Of a stretch of DNA of 64,000 bases, positions 44,326 to 56,122 are shown piece by piece (within the stretch, counting starts at the first letter, position 1; every line of letters starts with the position of its first letter). The stretch lies in NCBI GenBank assembly GCA_026686845.1, contig JAIVEN010000008.1, positions 30,012,501 to 30,076,500 of the forward strand. The letters are read 5' to 3'. The DNA is from Adenanthera pavonina (Eukaryota > Streptophyta > Magnoliopsida > Fabales > Fabaceae). The position numbers and the translations under genes are program-made. A model generated the notes under the pieces. It had not been told where the DNA came from. It saw only the letters and a list, made by a program, of their open reading frames with translations, and made no database searches.

Positions 44326-47081
44326 TTACAGTTCCTTGGGATTTACCATTCCCAATTCTCTTATAATCTTGTAATATCTGTCCTCTCGAAGTGGCTTAGT
44401 CAAGATATCTGCAATCTGATTTTCAATAGGGACAAATTCCAACATGATGTCTCTTTTTAGAATGTGATCCCTTATGAAATGATGTCTAACCTCAATATGC
44501 TTTGTCCTTGAATGTATCACTGGATTCTTCATGATGTTGATGGCACTTTAATTGTCATATCTTATAGGTATTTCCTTTATCTCAATTTCAAGGTCTTCAA
44601 GTTGCTGCTTCATCTAAAGAACTTGAACATAGCAGCTTCCAACTGCTATATATTCAGCCTCTGCTATGAAGAAAGCCACATTATTCTACTTCTTGCTAAA
44701 TCAAGAAACTAGAGATCCTCCAAGAAATTGGCATGTGCCACTTGTACTTTTTTTGTCAGTTTTGGATCGAGCAAAGTCAGTATTAGTATACCTTACAAGC
44801 TCTTCTCCATTACCCTTTGGATACCAGAGTCCCATTTGTGATGTTCCAATTAAATATCTAAATATTCTTTTCACAGCTATTTTATGGGACTCTTTGGGAC
44901 ATGACTGGAACCTAGCACACATGTAGACACTAAATATGATGTCAGGTCTACTAGCTATTAGGTACAGTAAGGAACCAATCATTCTCCTATATTGAGTTAT
45001 ATCATATGATTTTCCTCTATCATCTATGTTAAGCTTTTGGCAGTGACCATCGGAGTTCCCATTGATTTAACATTTTCCATTCCAAACTTTTTTAGCAACT
45101 CTTTTAAGTACTTGGATTGAGAAAGATGTCATCATTATATTATTTGATTCGTAATCCAAGGAAAAAGTAAAAGCTCTCCCATCATTAACATCTTAAATTC
45201 GCTATGCATTAACTTAGAAAAATTCTTACACAAAGAATCATTAGTAGCACCAATTGTAATATCATCAACATAAATTTGAACTATAGGCAAATCTTTGTCT
45301 TCCTTTTTAGTGAACAGAGTTGTGTCAACTTTTCCCCTAATAAATCCCTTTTCAATCAGAAAGTTGCTTAGTCTTTCATACCAAGCTCTAGGTGCCTGTC
45401 TTAAACTATAAAGGGCTTTCTTCAGCTTATATACATGATTTGGTTTAGTTGAATCCTCAAAGCCTAGAAGTTGGTCAATGTAAACTTTTTTCATAACATA
45501 ACCATTCAGAAAAGCACTCTTGACATCCATTTGATACAACATTATATTTTTTATACAGGCATAGGCTAAAAGAATTCTTATTGCTTCCAATCTTGCAACT
45601 GGGGAAAAATTTTCTTCATAATCTATACCTTCTTCCTAATTATATTTTTTAGCTACCAACCTAACTTTATTTGTAATTATTGTTCCGGACTCATCAATCT
45701 TGTTTCTAAACACCCATTTGGATCCAATGATTGGGTGATCATTGGGCCTTGGCACTAAGTCCCAAACTTGATTCCTCTCAAAACTGATTCAATTTTTCTT
45801 GCATAGCTAGTATCTTGTATTTAGTTGTTAGAGTTTCTTTAGTACATTTAAGTTCAATCTGAGAGATAAATGCACAGTTATTCATTTGATCCCTAAGTTA
45901 TCTTCCACTTTAACATTCTCTTGAACATCTCCACTCATTTGATCAACAGGATGACTTCTTTGATATCTCTAAACTTTAGGGAGTTCTTGAGAAATTCCTT
46001 CATTGTCTTCAAGTTCTACATCTTTCTACTGAATATCTTCCTCTACGGCTGTAGATTCTAATATTTCTGGAGGTTCATTTTTATTTTCCTTAAAGAAGTT
46101 CATGTTTTTGAAACTAGAAATTAGTTATTTCTCACCTAAACAAGTTTAGAAACAATTTCATTTTCAATGAAAACTATATACACAGATTCTTCTATGGTCC
46201 TAGACCTTTTGTTAAATACCCTATATGCTTTACTTCTATTAGAGTAGCTAAAGATTATATCTTCAATTGATTTTGCATCAAACTTACCCAAATTCTCTTT
46301 TCTATTGTTATGGATGAAGCATTTGCATCCAAACATGTGTAGATGTGAGAGATTTGATTTTCTTCCTTTGTAGAGTTCATAAGGTATCTTCTCCAAAATT
46401 GGTCTGATGTAAGCTCTATTGATGATATAATTTGTTGTGTTCACAACATCAGCCCAAAAGTATTGAGGAAGCTCTTTCTCATTCAGCATTGCTTTTACCA
46501 TTTCTCATAAGGTTTTGTTCTTTCTCTCCACCATGCCATTTTGCTAGGGTGTTCTTAGAGTTGAGAAGTTGTGATCAATTTCATGATCTTCACAATACTC
46601 TAGAAAAGCTTGAGTTTTCGAATTCTCCTCCATGATCTGATTTGATAGACACAATAGAGATACCTTTCTCATTTTGTACTTTCTTAGGTAAAGTTACAAA
46701 TGCATCAAATATCTCATCTTTGGAGTACAGAAACAAAGTCCAAGTAAATCTATTATAGTCATCTACAATTACTAACACATACAAATTTCCACTAATATTC
46801 TTTACCCTAGATGGACCTATCAAATCCATATATAGTAGCTGTAGTGGTCTAGATGTAGAAATGACATTTTTAGATTTGAAAGATGTCTTAGTTTGTTTTC
46901 CTTTAAGACAAGCATCACACTCTCTATCATTTTCAAAAGAAATCTTTAGTAAACCAGTAACTAATTCATTTTTAATCAATTTATTTAGCTGGTTCATGTT
47001 AACATGTGCAAACCTTCTATGTCATAACCAACTCTCATTGTCTTTTGTAATACCCCTCATGATATCTTTCTTGACATTGTG
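44326..47081 (-). pseudogene. Pol remnant, second Sirevirus copy
   Basis: Right to left: GAG-pre-integrase and integrase core (46997-46590, with MDLIGPSRVK and SDHGGEFEN), the rest of integrase (46501-46136), reverse transcriptase (45590-45135, with QMDVKSAFLNGYV and YVDD), an RT/RNase H linker and RNase H (44982-44701, with ASRPDIIFSV), and the C-terminus (44532-44326, ending NPKEL). Stops and frameshifts separate the pieces. Protease and Gag are missing beyond 47081, where unrelated LTR sequence begins. The sequence is close enough to 10136-13225 to belong to the same family. Confidence 0.9.
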
Positions 47082-49855
47082 TTTAGGACCGAAGAAAACA
47101 GGACGGAGGAAGGCTCAAGTGGAGTCTGGAAGAGCTCCACGCCGCAACAGAAGCAGGGCCGCTGTGGCAAGAATCTTTCTAGTAGTGTGGTTTTAGCTAA
47201 ACACAGTGGAACCGTGGCGAGATGATGGTGCCGCGATGAGGATCGAAAATATTATTTAAATCTGGATCATTTCAGACGATTGGAAAGAAAGAAAACAGAG
47301 GGATCAACGAGGAGTAATGCTAGGGTTCACTATTTTCGGCCATTGGGAGTGATTTTCGGACCTCAAGAGCTTGGATTCAAGTGGGTAAGCATTCTCTACT
47401 CCTCCCTCTCCATTTTCTTCGGTTGGAATTTGGGGTTTTGAGGTTTTGAGCTTGGATCTTTGGTTCTAGCAGAAATCCACTAAGTGAAATGGATGAAATA
47501 AGGTTAAGGAAGTGTGTTTTAGTGTTCTTGTTGCTTGGATGTGAGTTTTGAAGGGTTTATGTATAATTTGAGTTTAACCCTAGGTTATTTTCGGTTAGAG
47601 CTCTTGGGAATCCGAAGTGTATGTGGTTGAGTAGTGTTTGAATAGTCCCTAAGAGCTTATTGATGCATGAAAGGGGTGTTGGAACCTTGGATTAGGCTAA
47701 AGCGGTTGAATTGTGGAATTTGGATGTTTGGTATATTGTGTTAATTGAAGAATTGTGTTATCATAAAGGTTGTTTGGTTGACTGAGAGGGGTTCAAGTGT
47801 GTTGGATAATTCAAGAAAGCTTGTAGAACTTGTGTGAGCGCGGTATTGACAACCTGAGGTAACCGGGTGTTTGTTTATATTGTATTGATTATGTTATATG
47901 ATAGTACGTATATTTGTGTATATATGCATGTCTCTTTCATACCACGATATTGATGTGTTGGTGTGTACTGTTTTTATATATATCGTGGTATGTACATAGT
48001 TTGATGAAGATTATGATTATGATGATGAGATATGTGATGATGATGTTGATATGATATGATATGATGCATACATGACATTATGATGATGATGATATGATGA
48101 CACATGAGCATCACCCCATGACATTGTGAGATTATGATATATGGCGGATGGGGTGGTGATGACGTGATGATGGTGTGATGTATGATGATATATGTTAGGG
48201 AGGATAAGGAAGGAATATGTATATGTGTTAGGGAGGATAAGGATGGAAATATATATATGTTAGGGAGGATAAGGATAGGAGTCCCTGTGAGGGCGATATG
48301 CATTTCATTCATTTTCCATTGCATTCATGGATTATGTGTGATATATGTATATATGTATGTGTGTGGTTGTTACCGGTTACTGAGACATCATCTCACACCC
48401 CTCTCCCATGAACTAACCTTTCAGGTGACGATTTTGGCACTAGTCCTGAGAAGCCGAAGAAGTAGCAGTGGACGTGGGAATATTAGGTCTATGTAGTTTA
48501 TATATATTTTGGATATGTATCATGTGCCAAATAGGATAGAATGGTTTGTAATGAATGAATGGTTATGGATAGGGATTGTAAGGATTATTATGGATGGATG
48601 TATGTAAGGTTATGTATGTCATGTGTATGGTTATTTGATATGATTGACATAATTACATGACATGTAACTTGCTACTGAGATTGTCCTCAATCTCACCCCC
48701 TCAAGTATCCCAAATGATAGGCACAAGCAATGTCAAGGAGATCAGGGAGCCAAAGAGAATGAAGGAGAGAATGATACTTGATGATAATTTCAAGCTATGA
48801 TTCCATGTTTTGAAATAATGTATAAAAATTATGTATATGCATATGGATCTGTATCCTTGTGCTATTATGTCCCTATGAGCATTATGAAATGTTTGGCATG
48901 GATTTGAAACATGAAATGATCATGAGAGCTTATTATGAAGTCTTGTTTGCCATGTTATATTGCTAGAAGTTCATTTTGTGGCCATGAAAGTAAAGTCAAC
49001 ACTGTTTGACTGAAACAGGGAAATTAAGTCAAGTGTTACATATACTCTGAAAGTAGAGAGAATAAGCTTTCCAATGAGCTAAATAACACTTAATTTGGAT
49101 ATGTGTACAATTTATAGTATATTTTTGAAGTTAAGGGTCAAAACTGAACAGTAAAGTAAAAGCCATGAATTTCACTGTAAGTATCATTTACTTTAAAAGG
49201 AAGTATAAAATCGTACAGAGCTCCAAAAATTTATTGATTTACAATTTTGAAACGATCTATGTTTTGAGTTCAATATGCCACTAGTTTGAGTTCAATTGGA
49301 GCTGTACAATGAGAGATATACAAGTTTTCCCAAGACTGTTCCAGTAAAAGTGATGTTTTGATCCCTAGTGATTCAAATTGATGTTGTGCCCTTTCTAGAC
49401 TAAATAAATGTATAAGAAAAATATGAAAGTAAGTAGACATATATATCTTTCCAATGGAATATAGAATGCATGATTTGTCTCAGTATAGAGTTAGATATGA
49501 ATTTTTAAAGTTATGGCCAAAATCCTAAAAAGAGAGAAATGACCATTTGTACAGTATAAGTTTGAGCCATAAACTGTACTAATTGGTCAGGTTAAAAGAA
49601 TTTTTCATATTTTTATCTTGTACATCATGTTTCTAGCTTCATTTAGAGCTTGAACCACATTGATACGATTTTTTTGGATTAAGTTATGATTTTTCAAAGT
49701 TTATCTAGAAAACTTGAGAACCAAATGAATAGTACCACATTTTTTCTATTTAAATAATTTGGTTCTATTAATGGTTCAAGCTCTTAATATGAGCTAATTC
49801 GACGTTATATATACTATAATATATGAGAAAATATAGATAAAAGTAAGGTGTTACA
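47082..49855 (+). mobile_element. TGTAACA-family LTR fragment, ends GGTGTTACA
   Basis: Reverse-complement relative of 4322-6565 and 24489-27733: the GAGGTAACCGGGTG phrase near 47856, a GATGATG-rich stretch (48010-48190), GTTACCGGTTACTGAGACATC near 48369, and the 49250-49560 block shared with 24750-25100. It ends AAGGTGTTACA at 49855. The start is truncated against the second Sirevirus copy. Contains no coding sequence. Three GTTAGGGAGGATAAGGA repeats occur at 48196-48274. Confidence 0.6.
48196..48274 (+). repeat. Short tandem repeat of TTAGGGAGGATAAGGA
   Basis: Three copies about 31-35 bases apart inside the LTR fragment, each followed by a TATAT-rich spacer. Confidence 0.75.
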
Positions 49856-49984
49856 AAGACTAGGTCATTGCCTAGAAGTAATGCTCTGTATGGCTCGAAT
49901 GCAGTGTCAAATAAGCTAGAGCCGCTACATCAGCGCCTGGGTGTAGTGTGAAATGAGCAAGGGTTCCCACATCACGCTGGACGG

Positions 49985-52725
49985 ATGTGGGAAAAGAAGT
50001 TAGCACAGAAAAGCAAGATTAGATTTGGTTCTTGGAATATTGGTACGTTAACAGGTAAATCTATGGAGGTGGTGGATACTATGATCCGAAGAAGAATTAA
50101 CATCTTATATCTTCAAGAAACTAAATGGGTGGGAGAAAAGGCTAAGGAGTTAGACACTACTGGTTATAAACTTTGGTATGTAAGAAAGGTTAGAGCAAGG
50201 AATGGAATTGGTATTATTATGGACAAAGACTGAAAAAAGAATGTGGTAGGAGTCAGAAGGATTAGAGATAGGATCCTATCCTTAAAATTGACTATTGGAC
50301 ATGATGCACTCAATATTATTAGTGCTTATGCACCTCAAGTAGGGTCGGACGCACATATTAAGGAAAAATTTTGGGAAGATCTGGAGGGCTTGGTTCAAGA
50401 TATCCCACAAGAGGGAAAGATCCTCATCGGGGGGGGGACCTTAATGGTCATGTTGGAAAAGAGACAAGGCAATATATAGGAGTTCACGGCCGTTATGGCT
50501 TTGGAGAAGTAAATGAGGAGGGACGTTCCATTCTTGATTTTTCAATGGCTTACAACCTTACGATTGTAAATACATGTTTCAAGAAGCGGGAGGAGTAGTT
50601 AATTACATATAAGAGTGGAGTCCTAAGGTCGTAAATTGACTTCTTTTTGGTAAAGAACTCAGATAGATCAACTTGTAAAGATTGCAAAGTAATCCCTGGT
50701 GAGAGTTTAACTTCACAGCATAGGGTCTTGGTCCTTGATGTGATAGTTAAAAACCTTAAACTGAAAAGTCGAAAAGCTTTAAATCCTAGGATTAAGTGAT
50801 GACAACTAAAAGGTAAGAAACAAGTGATCTTTACGACGAAAGTTATGAAGGAAGGTAATTGGGACTTGCAAGGAAATGCTAACATCTTGTGGGATGAGAT
50901 GGCTAAAAGGATCAAGGATACCTCTAAAGCAGTATTGGGTGAATCTAAAGGTTTTGGACCTAAGGATAAAGAATCGTGGTGGTGGAATGAGAGTGTGCAG
51001 GAGAAGGTCAAATATAAGAAAGAGTGTTTCAAAGTTTTGCATCTATGCAATAACGATGAAAATTGGCAATATTATCGGTTGGCTAAAAAAGAGACTAAGA
51101 AAGTAGTGAGTGAGGTTAGATCTAAAGCTTTTGAGGAATTCTACAAGGATTAGGAACAAAGAATGGTGAACATAAGATTTACAAAATTACCAAGAGAAGG
51201 GAAAGAAAGTCAAGAGATTTGGACCAAGTAAGATGCATTAAGGATGAAGAAGGAAAAATTTTAGTTGCAAATGATGATATCAAAGAAAGATGGGAGAGCT
51301 ACTTTTATAAGCTTTTCAATAATGGATTGGATATGACTATTAATACTGAAGGATTAACAACCCATTGAGATGATCTCAATTTGAATTTCTATCGTAGGAT
51401 TCGGGTTTGAGAGGTGAAAGAAGCTCTTAAGAGAATAGATAATGGTAAAGCCATTGGTCCTGATGGTATTCCTATCGAAGTTTGGAAGTGCTTAGGAGAG
51501 AAGGGGGTTTGGTGGCTCACTAAGTTATTTAACGAGATTTTAAGGTCCAAGAAAATGCCAGAGGAATGGAGAAAGAGCACTTTAGTGCCCATATACAAGA
51601 ACAAGGAGGATATTCAAAATTGTGCTAATTATCGGGGGATAAAACTCATGAGTCACACCATGAAACTTTAGGAAAGAGTAATTGAGTATAGACTCAAAAA
51701 GGAGTCTCGTATTTCAGAAAACTAATTTGGATTTATGCTAGGACGGTCTACAATAGAGGCTATTTATTTATTAAGGGGTTTGATTGAAAGATACCGGAGT
51801 AAAGAGAGAGACTTGCATATGGTTTTCATTGACTTGGAAAAAGCCTATGATAAAGTACCAAGAGATGTATTGTGGAAAGCAATGAAGAAGAAAGGTATCC
51901 ATATGGCTTATATTTGAGTCATAAAGGATATATATGAGGGGGCAACAACAAGTGTGAGAACCCCTAGAGGTGTGACAAAGGACTTCCCTTTAACAATAGG
52001 CTTACATCAAGCATCTTCCTTGAGTCCATACCTGTTTGATCAGGTTTTGGATGTTCTTACAAAACATATACAAGAAGAAATTCCAAGGTGTATGCTCTTC
52101 GCGGATGATATAGTTTCAATTGAGGACTCAAGAGAATAGGTCAACTCTACACTTGAATTATGGAGACATACTTTGGAATCAAAATGTTTCTGTTTGAGTA
52201 GAAGCAAGACGGAATATATACATTGCAAATTTAATAAGAGGCTAATTAGAAATGTTTCAAAGGTAAAAATTGGAGAGAAAATTATCCCTGAAGTATCAAA
52301 GTTTAAATATTTAGGGTCGATTTTACAGAATAATGGTGAAATTGATGGGGGATGTTATGCACAGGATACAAGCTGGATGGTTAAAGTGGTGGAAAGCAAC
52401 AGGAGTTATTTGAGACCGCAAGGTACCTACTAAGCTTAAAGGAAAATTTTACAGAACAGCTATAAGGCCAGCAATGCTATATGATAGTGAATGTTGGGCT
52501 TTGAAAGGACAATAAGAGCATAAGATGAGAATAGCAGAGATGAGAATGTTGAGATGGATGTGTGGTCATACAAAATTGGATAAGATACGAAATGACTATA
52601 TACGAAGGAAAGTTGGGGTAGCACCTATCCAGGAGAAAATGGTGGAAAATTGTCTAAGATGGTTTGGGCATGTACAAAGAAGAGGGCAAGAGGAGCTAGT
52701 AAAGAGAGTTGATCAAATGGCCTAG
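49985..52725 (+). pseudogene. Endonuclease-reverse transcriptase of the RTE LINE, broken
   Basis: Apurinic-type endonuclease first: FGSWNIGTLTGKS (about 50025), LQETKWVGEKAKEL (50113) and SAYAPQVG (about 50320). A TGA at 50231-50233 and a frameshift at the nine-G run 50429-50437 interrupt it; LNGHVG of the catalytic region lies in the shifted frame. Further stops follow near 50597, 50798 and 51152. Reverse transcriptase: KAIGPDGIPIEVWK (51450), VFIDLEKAYDKVPRD (about 51822), LFADDIVS (about 52096; FADD is the catalytic box), SKFKYLGSILQ (52299), then the C-terminal MLRWMCGHTKLD segment (about 52547). At least eight stops or frame changes. The enzyme would nick DNA and copy its own RNA at the nick; this copy cannot. 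Confidence 0.9.
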
Positions 52726-52888
52726 AGCCCGATCAAAAGATGTAGAGGAAGACCAAAAAGGACACTAAGGAAAGTTATAAGAAATAACCTTTTGAGAAAT
52801 GATTTATCTAAGGAGATGGCATCTGATAGAGCTCATTGGCGTCATTTAATCCATGTAGCCGACCCCACATAGTGGGATAAGGCTAATA

Positions 52889-52906
52889 TTGTTGTTGTTG
52901 TTGTTG
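52889..52906 (+). repeat. (TTG)n tail of the RTE LINE
   Basis: Six TTG units immediately after the GCCGACCCCAC 3' signature. Confidence 0.9.
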
Positions 52907-52908
52907 TA

Positions 52909-53201
52909 GTTAGTGTATGAGGGCTCAATCATTGTCGAGATTAGTTTGGAATGTTAGTGTGACTAATCTAGCATGTGTGTAATGCTTATGGATATATTTG
53001 GGTGCGCTTAGAACTTGATGATGCTTATTGAATGTTTTACTCTATGGATTAAGGGTGTGTAACACATTTGTATCAACACGTTGTTTTAGGCTCGGGGTTT
53101 AGTTGCTCTATATGTAAGTTGATGTGTTTGGTTGATTTATGAGGTCGGTTAGAATTTTCATATCCTTCTTTTATATTTCCAACATATTCTCTGCAATTTT
53201 T
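52909..53201. other. Unassigned sequence between LINE and solo LTR
   Basis: About 290 bases without coding sequence or a match to other parts of the window. T-rich just before 53202. Confidence 0.5.
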
Positions 53202-55197
53202 TGTTGGGAATTTCAACATGCACGCAGTGGAAAACTATTAAGAAATTCCCTCCCATGGATCCGTCAACGTTGTTTAGATTGAGATGTAGAAAGAGAATTT
53301 ACCTCCGGTGCATCCCTTGGTATTCTTTTCATTTCGTCAGATCCTAGGAACTAACGCGACTGGTCAGCTCCCTCTACCGGTATCCACAAGAACGGTGAGT
53401 CCAACTCAAACAGTGTGCTAGCACCTCTATTTGTGAATGTCTATACGTTAACTCAAGCTTTTCATTGTTTGTCTATACAGTCCAGCTGTTCATCCGTATA
53501 GCTCGCTGTTTGTCCATACAGTCTCACTATATGTCAGTACAGATCTATTGTTCATCCATACAGCCTCGCCGTCTATCCGTATAGTATTGTCGTCTGTCCT
53601 TACAGGTCCACTGTTCATCCATATAGCCTGCTGTCTGTCTGTATAGTCTCACCATCTATTTGTACAGCCTCGCTGTTCATCCGTATGGTCTGCCATTTGT
53701 CCGTACAGTCTCACTGTTCATAGTTCGTACGTCCGTATGCTATTCATTGTTCGTCCATTCGTCCGTATGCTGTTTGTCCGTACAGTCTCATTCTCTGCAG
53801 CTTTCTTTTTAGGGTGATTCAAATTGTGTTGTATTTTATACCTTAGTCTATATCAATATATAGATAAGATTTTATATTTGTTTAATTTAAATCAATATTT
53901 TAAACTAAATCAAATATTAATTAAATATATTAGTTTGAATTTAAATTTATCTAATAGATTAAATTTAAACTAACTATCTAATATATATCCAGAATCAAAT
54001 CTAGATTTAATTTATCATATAAATTAAATTTAGATTATTAGTTTAAATTCAAATTTAGAATCCAATATAAATCTAATTTAGATTATAATATTAGTTTAAA
54101 TTTAAATCTTCATATAGAATTAAATTTAAAAATAATTAATTTGAATTAATTTGAATAATATATATATTTCGAAATATATATCAAATATATAATATATCAA
54201 ACATATATATTTAAAATTTCAATATATATATATATATGTATATCAAATATATATATATATATATAATTCTATCACCCTAAATTGAACATTAAATTCATTG
54301 AATCTAGATACATTTTAGATTCAATGAATCTGGACATTCTAGCTCAAGTTGGCCCGTTCTTGTGTGTGACCTTGTAGGTCCATATGATGTTGGCAATGGG
54401 CTAATAACACTATTAGACCCACAAGTCATAAGTGGCCTTTAGTAAGACATTGTGACTACCCAAATCATATGAGATCGGTGATCCAATGCAACTATTATAT
54501 AACCCGATCATATCCCTTTTGTTTAATGATATATAGGTCAACTATGAGGCATGAAAACGTCATTCTCATTTTACTCGACCATCACTTTCTCGATCTCTGA
54601 GCAGACTGACAGAACAAATGGAAACTCTTCCATTTGAGCACGGCCATGAATTTTCTTAGTCTCACTCATCAAGGGGCCCAGATATATTTCTCCATTAATT
54701 AAAGGGACAAATTCCATCTTAACCATTCATCTTCCTCCACACGAGTTCCACTATGCTTGATCATAGCCTTTATGATCTCCCGATTAAATGTGACTTTTGA
54801 CTATGCCAAAGTATAATGTTCTCCATGTAGGAAGCCATAGTGATCTCAGGTCTGCGGGCTTAGTGACACGGCTATATATGAGATATGCTTATGACTTAAT
54901 CCATGCAGCTGTATCATGACAGGTCAATCTATTGCCTATTCTCTAACATGAGCTTATGATTTTGATTTGTAACTTCATACATAATTATTACATAATTATC
55001 AATCAAAATCATACTAACCTTAATTCATCATTGTTCCCACAAAGATGATTGACTAGGTATATTTAGGATAAAATAATTTATCCAAGAATATTATTATAAA
55101 GAAAAAACATGCAAATAATATAATAATGTAAGAAAAAACACCTTTTTTCATAATGAATTACAATGTTCATAATACAATGATTGAACAATCTCCAATA
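53202..55197 (+). mobile_element. Solo LTR, TGTTGG...CCAA(C)A family, copy C, expanded
   Basis: 1996 bp from TGTTGGGAATTTC to ACAATCTCCAATA, same body and orientation as copies A and B. It is about 300 bases longer than copy A because of a repeat array at 53440-53795. Target duplication not clear (TTTTT versus TTATC). Non-coding; AT-rich inverted runs at 53840-54270. Confidence 0.8.
53440..53795 (+). repeat. Degenerate tandem array of CTGTTCATCCGTACAG-type units
   Basis: Some fifteen variants of TGTC/TTCATCCGTATAG and TGTCCGTACAGTCTC at roughly 20-30 base spacing. Copies A and B have only two or three such phrases here. Confidence 0.75.
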
Positions 55198-55370
55198 TTA
55201 TCAACCAAAAGGGTTATAAAATGGAGGGTAAACAAATGTCAAGGACCTTGATCCTTCTCTTTGAATTAGCCAAACAAAAAGTTTCCCAAAATTAATCTTA
55301 CCTATGTGATTGACGTTTAGGTTCTGTTTATAGAGGTTAGGTGACGTCTATGAAATTATGAGAAGGATAG
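55198..55370. other. Unassigned sequence before the CACTA element
   Basis: No feature recognised. Confidence 0.4.
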
Positions 55371-55385
55371 CACTACTAGAAAAAT
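55371..55385 (+). repeat. CACTA left terminal inverted repeat
   Basis: CACTACTAGAAAAAT matches the common plant CACTA terminus. Confidence 0.92.
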
Positions 55386-55389
55386 ATGA

Positions 55390-55640
55390 TTTAGCAAGGG
55401 AATTTAGCGACGGATTATATATCCCTCGCTAAAATACCTAATTAGCGAGGAAATAGCAAGGAGTAGTAATTTTCCTCGCTAAAATTAAATTTAGCGAGAA
55501 ATTTAGCAAGGCATATTATCATTCCTTGCTAAGTAAAAGTAATTAGTGAGGAATTTAGTGTGGGAAAATGATATTCATCACTAAAATTATGGATTTTAGC
55601 GAGGGACTAATATAGCGAGGGATAGGTTCCTCTCTAATTA
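55390..55640. repeat. CACTA subterminal repeats (TTAGCGAGGRA motifs)
   Basis: About ten copies of TTAGCGAGG(G/A)A or its complement TCCCTCGCTAAA in both orientations, several CpG-decayed (TTAGCAAGG, TTAGTGAGG). In En/Spm such subterminal motifs are bound by the TNPA-type protein and bring the ends together. Confidence 0.85.
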
Positions 55641-55800
55641 TAATTTTATATAATTTAATTAATTAATTTTTTTTATAAAAATTTGGCCAAATTAAATAAA
55701 ATGTCCCAAAACCCGTGAAAGTGTTAATTTTTTTTCATCCTTCGCGCTTTATCTGTATCTGGCCCAAAAGAAGACATACCCTTACCATTCACGCTGCACC

Positions 55801-55978
55801 TCAGTCTTCGTCATCTCCTTCAGCCTTCACTGCCTTTGTCAGTCTTCCTTGTCTCCTTTGGCCTTCACTGCCTCCGTCAGTCTTCCTCATCTCCTTCGAC
55901 CTTCACTGCCTCCATCAATCTTCCTCATCTCCTGCCTCCGTCAGTCTTCCTCGTTGCCTTCAACCTTCACTGCATCCG
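55801..55978 (+). repeat. 38-bp minisatellite in the CACTA 5' region
   Basis: Units start at 55801, 55839, 55877, 55915 (shortened to 26) and 55941, each beginning TCAGTCTTCSTCRTCTCCTT-like and ending CTTCACTGCCTCCG. The resulting Pro/Ser/Leu-rich reading frame shows no known protein motif. Confidence 0.87.
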
Positions 55979-56122
55979 TTGGTTGTTCTCACTCCATCTC
56001 ATTCGGTTGATTCACTTCATTCCATAAACTCAATCAGCTACCCCCTCCCTTACGGCCTTACCCATTTTCCTCTATGGCAATCTCTCTACTCATTTTCTAA
56101 ATCCTCATGCTTTCTGCCCTAA

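Larger units (their letters stand above)
38190..47081 (-). mobile_element. Decayed, truncated relative of the Sirevirus-type element
   Basis: Minus-strand remnant with the same order as 6566-18322: LTR piece, 3' UTR, env-position ORF, motif spacer, RNase H, RT, integrase. It ends at 47081 before protease, gag and the 5' LTR, which are absent from the window. Its LTR contains a solo LTR of another family. Many stops and frameshifts make it much older than the first copy. Confidence 0.87.
49856..52908 (+). mobile_element. RTE-type LINE (non-LTR retrotransposon), inactive
   Basis: Single endonuclease-reverse transcriptase ORF, no LTRs, and a 3' end GCCGACCCCACATAGTGGG...(TTG)n, the characteristic tail of plant RTE elements. 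The 5' leader starts at or near 49856 directly after the LTR fragment; no clear target duplication was found. Confidence 0.87.

Noticed and set aside
48001..48190. GATGATG-rich tract as a regulatory array
   Set aside because: Simple-sequence expansion inside an LTR fragment, reverse-complement counterpart of the ATC run near 5710.
53440..53795. CRISPR-like regularly spaced repeats
   Set aside because: Units are degenerate, spacing is irregular and the array lies inside a plant LTR; not a CRISPR array.
55715..56122. 135-codon Ser/Pro-rich frame
   Set aside because: It is the translation of a 38-bp DNA minisatellite and shows no conserved protein features.
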